Below are positions 21,501 to 33,500 of a stretch of 64,000 nt of DNA, piece after piece. Both the position numbers and the translations under genes were made by a program. Location of the stretch: the NCBI RefSeq assembly GCF_000764305.2, contig NW_025932782.1, forward strand, positions 7,915 through 71,914, written 5' to 3'. The notes below the pieces were generated by a model. That model was not told the DNA's origin, searched no databases, and saw nothing but the letters and a program-made list of their open reading frames with translations. The first letter of the stretch is position 1, and the number at the start of each line of letters is the position of its first letter. Source of the stretch: Hyalella azteca. Lineage: Eukaryota; Arthropoda; Malacostraca; Amphipoda; Hyalellidae.

Positions 21501-24500
21501 TGAGTTAATGGCGTTGGTATACAGTATGAGCTATATACATGCAGTATGTGTTAATGACGCTACTACACAATGTGTATTGTGTGTGCAGAAGGCGGAGGTG
21601 GACAGGGCGGCGGAGGGAGAGAGGCTGAGGCGTGAGGCTGGGGAGGCCGCCGTGAGGCGTCTTGAGGCCAAACTGGAGGACCAACAGCGCCTTATCTCCG
21701 ACATGCACGATAACACTGATAAGGTATTCTGTTAATTACTTCATCTGTAGCGGCTGGAGATAAGTACGTTGACCTAAATCTATTACCACTATTACCATAA
21801 CTCTGATAAGGTATTCTATTGAATACTTTATCTGTAATGGCTGGAGATAATTACGTCGATCTGAATCTATTAGCACTATTACCATAACACTGATAAGGTA
21901 TTCTATTAATTACTTCGTCTTTAATGGCTGGAAATAATTACGTCGACCTGAAGCTATTACCAATTATATGTTAACTAGACACAAGTGCTACCAGCGTTTG
22001 GTTCAACAGGAGAAGGAGACGTTGCTGGTATTCTATTAATTATATTATCTGTAATGACTAGAGGTAATTATGTCTACCTGAATCTATTACCAATTATATG
22101 TTAACTACACACAAGTGTAGTTAACATATAATAATAATAACAGCGTTTGTTCCAACAGGAGAAGGAGACGTTGCTGAACCGCGTCGCAGAGCTCCAGCAG
22201 GCCTTGGACGCTGCTAGGGAGCTGGCCGATAAACAGGTACATCCTTTCTGCAGTCTTATCTTCTTCATCCGGTCTTATCTTCATCCGGTTTTATCTTCTT
22301 CATCCGGTCTTATCTTCATCCAGTCTTTACATCTTCCGGTCTTATCTTTTACCACCCAGCACTATCTTTTTCGTTTGATCTTGTATTTTACATCCGGTCT
22401 TATCGTTTTAACCCAATCCCACTTTATGCCTTTGCGAAGTTTTGGACGTCCACGGTCATGCTGATGCACTGCATTCGTCGTACGCCACCCCCAGTCAGGT
22501 CTCTCTGTCTCTTTAAATGTATTAAAGGTGTACGTATGTACAAGCTTAAGCATCTGAGAAAATCCGTGTCACGGATCACGGAAATCTTCCTATCGTTATA
22601 GGAAATATGCAATATGCAGCATTGCATGAAGTATGCAATATGCAGCATTGCCTGAAGTATGCAGCATGCAATATGTAGTATTGCATGAAGTATGCAGTAT
22701 ATGATGTATATGAAGTATGCAGCATGCAATATGTAGTATTGCATGAAAGGTGAGATAATGGGTGATGGGTGGGGATCAATGGGTGAGATAATGGGTGATG
22801 GGTGGGGGATCAATGGGTGAGGTAATGGGGAATGAGTGAGATAATGGGTGGGGGATCAATGGGTGATGGCTGGAGGATCAATTGGTGAGATAATGGGTGA
22901 GGGATCAATGGGTGAGATAATGGGGAATGGGTGGAGGATCAATGGGTGAGATAATGGGGAATGGGTGGGGGTTCAATTTGTGATTTAATGGTTAATGGGT
23001 GGAAATGGGTAATGAGTAGAGGATCAATGGGCGCTATAATGGTTAATGGGTGAGCTTGGTTGCGAACCCACTGCGCGTTACCGAAAAGGCCCTTGTGGTG
23101 TTAGTTGCTCTCCGGTTATTGGGCACGTTTTACTGACGCAAATATTAAATGTAATGTTTATAGAAGCAATTTTTTATGTAATTTAAATAACGGCAAATTA
23201 GATTTTGTTAGATGTTCAGAACCTCGGTGGCATGACGAGAATCTTGAAAATTTTGTGCCCATTTCGACTGTTCTGTTTTCTATTTTGGAATTAATACATA
23301 GTGAAAATGACTGCGTTATATGAGACGAGTTTAATTACATTCATGGGCTCTTCGGGTTCAAAGTTTATGTCGTAATAGAACTGGGCCTATACTTTCAAAG
23401 AAAGTTAAGAGATTGTAAGTTCATCAGCCAATCATTGACGGCCTATCAAGCAAAATCCACCAATCATAGACAAGAAAATAGAGCGTAAGTACTTACGTTC
23501 ACTTAGCGAGTTTTGAAAGTATGGCCCCTGGTGGTGGTCGCTAAGGGCTGTGTTCAGTGTTGTCATGGTCATGGTTAATGGAGGTTCAGTGGTCGGTCAT
23601 CTCGTACAATATGTAGTGTATTTTTGTTCATTTATATCTCTTTATGGAACCCAGGGTGAAAAGTAAGTTTCGGCGAGCCAGGGGCTGGACTATCAAAAGT
23701 GTATTAAAAACATGTAGCGTCTGAAGTACATGTAGCGTCGTAAGTACACGTAGCATCTGTCTCTTATACACATCTAGATGTGTATAAGAGACAGGGTATG
23801 CAGTATATGATGTATATGAAGTATGCAGCATGCAATATGTAGTATTGCATGAAGTATGCAGTATATGATGTATATGAAGTATGCAGCATGCAATATGCAA
23901 TATTGCATGTAGTATGCAATACTTCAGTCTCCGTCAGCAGACGAGGCCGTACAGGCGAGATGTACGTCATAAGACGGCTAACACGTCTGGGGATTTGGAC
24001 GTTGGTGTAGACATAACGTTACCTACGTTGCAGCTGTAGGAGCGTTGTAGGAGTCCTGACACTCGCTTCTCAACTTCAATTCTGCATTCAGCCTGACAAT
24101 GAATAGTATATTGTTAAATATTATTATCAATAAACAATAACTCGATTATTTAATTTGATAATTTATTATTCTGATGGTCTCTGTTATGTGAATAATTGTG
24201 TCACCCATGTAACGGAAATGGCCTCACCTGTGGTGATAAGAGTGTCTGCTTCGGTATATGGTGCGCCTGACCCTTGATTTTGTTCACGATTTAGCCACGA
24301 TATTCGTCGCTCTTTTTACTTTGGATTGCATAGAAGCCTTTGCATTGTAGCCGTGGAAATATCATGAATGTTAATTAGCGCCCCGAACTGCACGATGCGT
24401 CAGAACAAACTTGTTAGCACTGTTATTTTGTGTGTCCTATAGACCCTCACTTGGATCCATTTGCTTGTTTATTTAATATTTATATTTCTGAATTATTTTG

Positions 24501-27500
24501 TATGTTTTCAACGTAACAAATGCAGTCGGCGGAACACGAACAACGGCTCGCACTTCTTGAGGTTCAGACTGGCGGATTAACTGATGAACTTCAACTGAAG
24601 AACAAGCAGTTGGAGCAAGCCCAAGAACTGCTGGAACAAGCCGAGAAACAGTTGGAACAAGTCCAGGAAAAACTGGACGAAACTAACGCCGTTAAAAAGG
24701 CTACCCAAGACCAGGCTGATGAACTGAAAGCAACTTTACTGAAATCTGAAATGGAATTGGAGTCGCTGAAAACTCTGCTTTCAGCCTCCCAAGCTCACGC
24801 TGCTGACAACGCCGAGCAGAAACGAATTTTGGAAGCTGAACTAATGAAAGCTCTGGCTGAACGAGACGCGCTGAGACGCGACATCGAGAAGACCAATAAC
24901 GAAAAGGAAGCGCTTGAATCGAGAAATCGTGTTCTCGAAAACCGAATCGAGGTTCTGATGAACGACAACGAGCGATCGATCGAGTCCCAGCAAGTTCTAC
25001 GAACCGAGAACTCGATCTTACGTGACCACCTCGATCAATCCAGGGAAGATGTTTCTCGACTCGAGCTTCGATCGAAACAACTTGAAGAGACCCTCGGTCT
25101 CGGTCAACAAGCTCTCGATCATCTCCGTGAAGAGGCCGAAGATCGAGAAGATCGATTAGCGAGCGTGCAGCGCAGCCTGCACGAGTGTGAGATCTTAAAG
25201 GAAGATCTAGCCGAGTGCAAAGATCAGTTGATCGCACGGGTCGCTGATCTACAAGATCGACTTGCTACGAGTGTTGCCGACCAGCGGGCCATGAAGAAAG
25301 AATTCAAAAAACAGGTGTGATCTTCGAGTGATTTGTTGCTTCTGTATTGTGCGTCTCATCGTGTCTTGGGATCTGTTGATCGCAGATACAGAACTTGAAA
25401 TGATTATCGTGATCCACAATATTATGTCCACTGATCGTGGTCTACAGAACTAAGGCTGCTAATCGTGATCCTCAATATCATGTCTACTGATCGTGGTCTA
25501 CAGAACTAATGCTGCTAATCGTGATCCCTATTATATCTTGCAATCGTGATTATAACTCAATCTGTTTAGTGGTATTCTCAATATCAGATCTGCTTGTCAT
25601 GGTTACTGATCTGTAATTTCTACATTGATTTGCGCTCTTACCTACCTTGCGTGATCTTAGAATCTAGATTTTTTTTATCTCTCTCTTATTGTGGCGTACT
25701 GATTTTACTTTTTATTCGTATGTAGTTAATCTTCGTTTTGTGGCCTATAAACAGACTCAGCTTATTGTGGGCAATATATTAGCGCTATTATTCAGAGAAC
25801 AGTTTTTTCAATAGTGGTATAAAATTTGGAGACATCTCAAGTTAGTAACGCTTCGCTTCTACTCGTTGCGTTGTTCACATGTTCTTTGTAATGCCTCGTA
25901 TGATGTCATAAGTCACTCTCCACAGTCCGTGATACCTAAGTGACTCCATCACTTCAGATGTGCACACATGGCATGTGTTGTTGCACATGTTCTGCATAGG
26001 TTTTACACATGGCGTGTGTTTTACATATGGCACGTGTTTTACACATGGCATGTGTTTTACACATGGCATGTGTTTTACATATGGCATGTGTTTTACACAT
26101 GCCATGTGTTGCACAAATTTTGCATGTGCAGAACATGCGCATAGTGCACATGCACATATGTTCTGCATGTATGTGGGTAGTGCTACTTTCCTCCGTTTCC
26201 AACTGTCCGGTGAATTATATATAAAACTATTTAAAAATTGCCTAATTTCATGATCTGACATGATATTTCGAAAACATGATTCATGTATGATTTTTCTCAA
26301 CTATTTCTTTATTTATCTCCGTTTTCATTATTTACCTCATGTTGTCCTTATTTCCAAACGTGTTTAATTGTCGCGTCTTTGTGTCTGTTATCGTGTGAAC
26401 AGTTCACGCTGCCGTGGGCCGAGAGTTCACTGAGTTAACAAAATCTCTCTCGAAATGATTAATATGTGTTATGACTTATGGGTGTGTTTTGTATGCATCA
26501 TATTGCTATCCCATTGTCTGTTATCGAGAACATTGCTTTATCGTCAGTACCTAGTTTAGTTTAATCTGGCTTTTGAGAGTTTTTTTATTATTATTATTTT
26601 TTTATTTTTTTTGAGAGTTTTTTTTATTATTTTTATTATTTTTTTTGGTATTTTTTTTATTATTTTTTTATTATTAGAGTTACATGCTCAAGAATTTTAT
26701 GAGGAAATATTACTTTTATTGTCGCATATTGCGCTCGTATAACTCTCGTTAGTTGCTAGACGATAATTATCACTAACGACAAATTTGCAGGAATCGTTAA
26801 TAATCGTGTTTGATGCAGCAGCCTTATCTGTACAGTACCAAGAAATGCTAGACAACTTCATAGGCCTGATATTTTCATCAATAAATCCCATCATATTTGG
26901 AACAAATACTTGAAGTACATGTAGACCTCATATTGTTGAATTATTTATTATATTATAGTATACGGTACTATCAACAAAGTACGGTACATGTAGACCTCAT
27001 ATTGTTGAATTATTCATTATATTATAGTATGCTATCAACAAGTAGCACCCTGCTCTGTTAAGGATATTTAATCCCGAGGATTTGTAGATCCCGTTCTCTC
27101 TAATTATTTTTCCTTCACCCACTCTTCCCTTGATCCAATTTCTTCCAGACCTCGTTTCCCACAGAACCAATTTCCCACAATTCAAATGCCCTTAATGCCA
27201 CTTCCTCTAATTCAGTTTCCCATTTCCTCTAATACTTTTACGGATTTTCAAATTAAAGTAAAGTTTACTGTTCAAAAATCCGTTCCAACTCAAATTTAGC
27301 ATGAAGGCTCGCATTCAATTTTATTTAAATTTAGAGCGAACATTAAATTTTTAATTGCCTCAAATTTTCACTTGCTTAATGAGAATCCTTGGTAAGGGTA
27401 GACCTTCAATTATAAGTTCGCAGTCTTACGCTCAACTAATATTCTATGGTTTTAAACCCATGGGTTAGGCTTTAAAACCCCGAAAAAGCCTTATTCTATG

Positions 27501-30500
27501 GTTTTTAAACCCATGGGTTTGGCTTTAAACCCCCGAAAAAGCCTTATTCTATGGTTTTAAACCATGGGTTTGGCTTTAAAACCCCGAAAAGCCTTATTCT
27601 ATGGTTTTCAAACCATGAGTTTGGCTTTAAAACCCCGAAAAAGCCTTATTCTGTTTTTAAAATCATGAATTTGGCTTTAAAACCCCGAGAAAGCCTTATT
27701 CTATGTTTTTAAAACCATGGGTTTGGCTTTAAAACCCCGAAAAAGCCTTATTCTATGGTTTTAAACCCATGGTTTGGTTTTAAAACCCCCGAAAAATTGG
27801 GTTGTTGCAGTGGAGGCTCTCTAAGGATCTCTAAGTTATACAACTGAAGGATCAGTGAAGGATCTCATACAGTGAAGGATCTCATACAGTGAAGGATCTC
27901 ATACAGTGAAGGATCTCTAAGTAATACAACTGAAGGATCAGTGAAGGATCTCTAAGTAATACAACTTAAGTAATTGGTTTGCTGCAGGTGAGCGTGCAGC
28001 AACGCTGCACTGAGGACCGCGTTGCAGCATGCGTCTCGTCCTGTGCTGCAGGCTGTGCTGCACTGCTGACTCTTGCACTGCAGCATTCGCGGTCTGATCA
28101 GCACGCTGAACTCCGCAGCACTCCAGGTCAGTGTGCAGCATTTTCAGCATGTGCTATACCGTATTATAAAGGAGTATATGTACACTTGAGCTCAGTAGTA
28201 CATATCAGAGTCTACACTATAGACGGCCTACGCTACCTGGAGCACTCCAGGTCAGTGTGCAGCATTTTCAGCGTGTGCTTTGTGCTGTTTTATAAAGTAG
28301 TATCTGTACACTTGAGCTCAGTAGTACATATCAGATTGAACACATCGCTATCTTGAGCATTCCACGTCAGCGTGCAGCATTTTCAGCATATGCTATACCG
28401 TATTATAAAGGAGAAGTGTGCACTTGAGCTCAATATGGTACATATCAGAGTGCACATTTCGCTACCTGGAGCACTCCAGGTCAGTGTGCAGCATTTTCAG
28501 CATGTGCTATACCGTATTACAAAGGACTGTGTGTCCTTTTGAGCTCAGTAGTACATATCAGAGTGCAAACTTCGCTACTTGTTTTGTGATCACCCTCGTG
28601 TTAAATGGCGAAGGCCAGTTAGTTCTTAACTCCGAACTAACCAACGAGTAGGACCTTAGTCAAACACTTTAACTAACATGTAGGATGTTAATCTTAACGG
28701 GTTTAGTTGCACGGGTTTTAATGGACGAAACCCATTGCTATAAAAGTGAAACCATGCATTACGTGCATAAAGCATTACATGCACTGTACCATAGCGATTA
28801 TGACCTATTTCACGCTCTAGTGCTTTGGTCGGGTCGCTCGTTCTGGTGGTCCAATAAAACATAGTTCAGGGAACAGTGAAATCTTATTATTCAAATCCAG
28901 TCAAAATTGCTCGTTCACAGCCAAACTTGTAGCAAGAGCAGCATGATCGAGCACGACATGCGTCCAAGCTCCTCACTAGAGTAATTCAAACTACTAACTA
29001 TTGTATCAACTCGCCGCTGGCAAAATACTCATCTTGAGCCACCAAAAAATCCGCTAAACTAAACGTAAATGACAAAACTGAAATTGCCGCCAGAAAATTT
29101 GATAATAGTTGATTTATTTACATGAAAATATAAGAAAAAAGTTCAAAATTTCAAATTTGATAAGGCTAGAGTGAAAGAAACTTGAAACAAAACAATGCAA
29201 AAAATATTCCCGTTCTCATGTTGTTATCCCATGCTTGATAAACTTATGATTTAATCAATCAAGTTATCCTAAGTCTGAAAAGATTCCAATTCTGCCCACA
29301 ACAGTGCAGCTTGATAAAAAGCTACCATCACCGTGTTCAATCACACTACGTGTAATTCTCGCTTACTTAACTCGTAACTCTCGTAACTTACTCTATGGTT
29401 ATTCTATTTGTTCTTGTTCACTATTTTTTCACGCTCACTTCTTCCAGTGATTCCGCACAGTCCTGAGCTCAGGACTTGTCTATCAAAGAGTGATCTATTA
29501 CGTATTATTAATTATTAAAAATTACGTATTATTAAAAAATGTGAAACACGCATCCTAAATTTCGTAATTTTGATTGGGCAAGAATTCTCACTCGGTAAAA
29601 AAATTCACCATTCCTTAAATCACAGAATTTGCCGTTAATACCGAAATTCGCTCATTCTAAATAATAATTTTCTTCCTATAAAGTCTGGAAAAGTAAAGTA
29701 AATAAATTCTTATTTTTCTCCCCTCCAGAATTCACGCTGGTATTCGAGCCAATCATCACTGGCTGCCTGGAGAGGCTGCCGCCGATCATCAGCCAATACT
29801 TCACAGCCAGCCAGTCAGTGTCAGCCGCTCCTGAGCTCATCAGCCAGCTGGCTGAGTACAGCCACAGCACAGCCAGCTTTGTGCTCTACGCCACAGCCGC
29901 CTCACATGTGGCTGCAGATATCGAGATGGCGCAAGGTTACTTATTCAAATTTCATATAAATAAATGAGAAAACCTTTAATTAAAAAACAATTAAAAAAAC
30001 ATAATTAAGGATAATGAAATATTAATTTTTCTGACACTTATTCACTACAAGTCAACGAATCATCTCTATCGAGATGGCGCAAAGTTACTTATTTAAATTT
30101 ACCACAAATATATGAGCATACGTTTTGTACATAATTAAGGCTTATGAAATGTTAATTTTCTTAAACTTCTATAATCACTACAAGTTAATGAAGCATCTCG
30201 AATTGAAATATTTTTTAACATAAATATATGAGCATACGTTTTGTACATAATTGAGGCTAATGAAATGTTAATTTTTTCTTAAACTTCTATATTCACTAAA
30301 AGTTATTGAAGCGCCTCTAATTAAAACAATTGATGTTGAAGCGAACGCATGAAGGTCATGACTGGGTTGATTCAATAATATTCATATTCAATAATAGTAC
30401 ATATTCAATCTTATTCATATTCAATAATAGTACAACTTCAATAATATTCATGTTCTATAATATTTATGAATAATGTTAATGCCCAAATGTGTATCAAAAA

Positions 30501-33500
30501 GTGTATAAATTCTATTTATTATTCTATTTATTCACAAAAGTGTATCAAAATTGTATAGCGAACTTAGGAGGAACTTAGGAACTTACATTTACATACATAA
30601 CATAGGGACATACATTTACAATTGAGGAACTTAGGTCGCATGTGTAACTGTATCTGCACTCAATAAAATAAGTGAATTTTTGTCTTATTAGCGATGCATC
30701 TCATGCCCTTGTGTAAGTAACCGAAGCTTGGTCGGGCTAAAAGAAAATGTGTCACTATTTAAACAATATTACACATTATTTTTCTGAGTGATCGTATGTA
30801 TTAATTCGCTTGCCTTGCGTAGTGTGTCTGTGTAGGGATGTCAGACTCTAAGTAATACAAGCCACACACAGAGCACACAGGCTGGTGTCGCGCTGTGTGG
30901 ACACGAGTTTAAACAATATTACACATTATTTTTTCTGAGTGATCGTATGTATTAATTCGCTTGCCTTGCGTAGTGTGTCTGTGTAGGGATGTCAGGCTCT
31001 AAGTAATACAAGCCACACACAGAGCACACAGGCTAGTGTCGCGCTGTGTGGACACGAGCGTGTGTGTGGAGGACGCGGCGGAGGCCGTGGAGCGCGAGAT
31101 GGACGCCATGACGCGGGCCATCGCTGAGGCCACGGAGGCCACCGCCGCCATCTTGGCCGCCGCTAGGAAGGATCAGACTGGCCTCAAGCTCCAGGTTACA
31201 ATAATTAAATTAATATTATAGTTTATTGATTAAATATCTTAACATTATTTATTACTGACATGTTATATACCTATTGATTAAATATCTTATCAACATTATT
31301 TATTACTGACATATTAACCCATAACCTTGGGTTTTGGAGGGACTGTCGTAAAGCAAATTTTTACAACGTATTTTTTCCTGAAATTTTATTATTAATATTT
31401 TGTCCAGCTGCAGCCAAAACAAAAAATTTTATTTTTTTGCGCATTTAAGTTGGAATTTCCCCGGTGATTGGAGAATTAATTTTTGTTATAACTTGGAGAA
31501 TCATTTGAGGCGTGTCAGAGTGAAGATGGTCTGCCTGTAATGTTATTATTGCTGGTGACATCATTTCTGGTTGATGATTAAAACTTATTTTGGGTTGTCG
31601 GTGATTTTGGTTGACGGTTGACAAGTGTTTTGGGTTGTACTTCAGACGCTGGTTGCCGACCAAGGCACCAATGGTATTGTGGTGTACATAACAACATTGC
31701 AGTGATGGTGGTGTACATAACAACTGTACAGTACAGTGTTGCAGTGATGGTGGTGCTAATAATACTTATTCTGAGGTTAACTCACCAAGAGTGATGCTGT
31801 GTAGTTCTCTGGTTTAGTAACTGAAAATAATTTTTATTCAGATTGATAACACAGTCCTGATTTGGCCTTAATGAGAATGTTATTCGTTTTCTTGTGATTA
31901 CACTATAATAATACCGTGAAATTTATACGGTACCAATAATATAAAGTGCATTGTGCTCTTACATGATGCGATATGTGTTGTTAGGTAAATCGTAACGTTA
32001 CCTGCTTATAATATAATTTATATGTTGATAGATGATAGAATTATCATCATATGTATGTTAACTGTAATTACGATGATATGTCTCAGGTGAACGAGTCGCT
32101 GCTGGGTGTGTAGAGTTATCATTATATTGATGGTAGAGTTATCATTGTAATGATGATAGTTATCATTATCATGGTGTTATAATTACGCTGACGTGTCTCA
32201 GGTGAACGAGTCGCTGCTGGGTGTGTGCATGGAGCTGCTGAGCGCCGTGCAGGTGCTGGTGGTGCGTGCAGCGCACCTGCAGCAGGAGGTCGTGCAGAAG
32301 GGCAGGGGCGGCGCCAGTCCTAAGGACTTCTACAAGAGGAACCACCGCTGGACCCAGGGTCTTATCTCGGGGGCTAAGGCCGTCGCCATCGCAGCCCAGG
32401 CACTCATGTTCGTCTGCAGGATAATAGTAGTAGTTCCTCAATAGTTATATAGTAGTAGTTCCTCAATAGTTATATAGTAGTAGTTCCTCAATAGTTCCTC
32501 AATTTATGTCCACATATTCGATGTAGCAGCTGATGGATGGGGTGCGGGATGTGAGGGGAGAATGGGAGGGAAAGTGTGAGAGAAGGATGTGGCCTTATAA
32601 ATGTTATTGGCAGACTTTGTTCGGATACGTAAGGTAAATGCTTAACGGGTGTAGGTTGATGTGGCTTGGTGATGAAGGCAGACGGGTCTGTGGATGGGTT
32701 GTGCATGGTGAATATGAGCTTTGAACAATATATTCTAAATAACTATTCGTGCTATTTCGTAAGCCTAATCAGTGTCAAACATATTTTGAAGCCCGAGGCT
32801 ATAATCTCCCGGCGGAGGGCTGAACAGATCCAATGGAGTGACAGAATCGCATACGACTGGGAGGCCTTATCTTTATGTAACTTAGTCAAACCACTATTAT
32901 CATGTAAAAAATATTCTACTACCCACAAACTGTGAGCTGTGGTGGTGCAGTGTTGAGAGACTCTGTCTCTCGCACACAGCTCCCAGGTTCGAGTCCCACT
33001 GCATGAGGACAAGTTCTACCGGGAAGCTCAGCTCATGGTCAACTCAGCCATTCATCCAACTCTGGTTGATAAATGAGTACCTGACTTGTCCAGGGTGTTG
33101 TGTAATGCAACCAAATGGTTCTGGCGGGTCAGCGAGCCAGTGATGGTCGTAGAACTACCAGTGGTACCAAGTGCCCGGAAAAACTGACCTATCACCCCCC
33201 TCCCTAGTCGCCACTGCCAGGATGGCAAAAATAAGCCAAAAAGGGTAATTACACACACACCCACAAACATGGCTGGTTCGCAGTGTTCGCTTCACCTCGT
33301 ACTCCATCGTTATAAGAGCAGTTATAATTATATAACCTGTTACTTATGACTCCCTGTTGATGGTACAGGAGCGCGGCAGACGCGGTGGTGTGTAAGGGCG
33401 GCAGGTTCGAGGAGGTGATGGTGTCGTCCCGGGAGATCGCGGCGTCGTCCATGCAGTTGGTGATGGCGTCCCGCGTGAAGGCGGAGCCTGGCAGCGCCGC

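Larger units (their letters stand above)
25315..27987. other. Hip1 intron 13
   Basis: AT-rich. Contains a ~54-bp repeat of gctaatcgtgatcc.. at 25400-25530, poly-T/ATT runs at 26580-26685, a ~76-bp duplication at 26890-27030 and arrays listed separately. No coding exon seen. Confidence 0.6.

Noticed and set aside
24701..25237. 178-codon minus-strand frame
   Set aside because: Shadow of the Hip1 coiled-coil exon 13 on the opposite strand; the + strand reading has heptads, splice sites and phase.
25875..26300. 141-codon minus-strand frame with Cys/His repeats, zinc-finger-like
   Set aside because: Comes from an 18-bp near-palindromic repeat; Cys and His spacing does not follow any finger pattern.
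32935..33010. A functional tRNA gene
   Set aside because: Only the A- and B-box-like blocks are present; no acceptor stem or credible anticodon arm pairs, and a SINE body follows.
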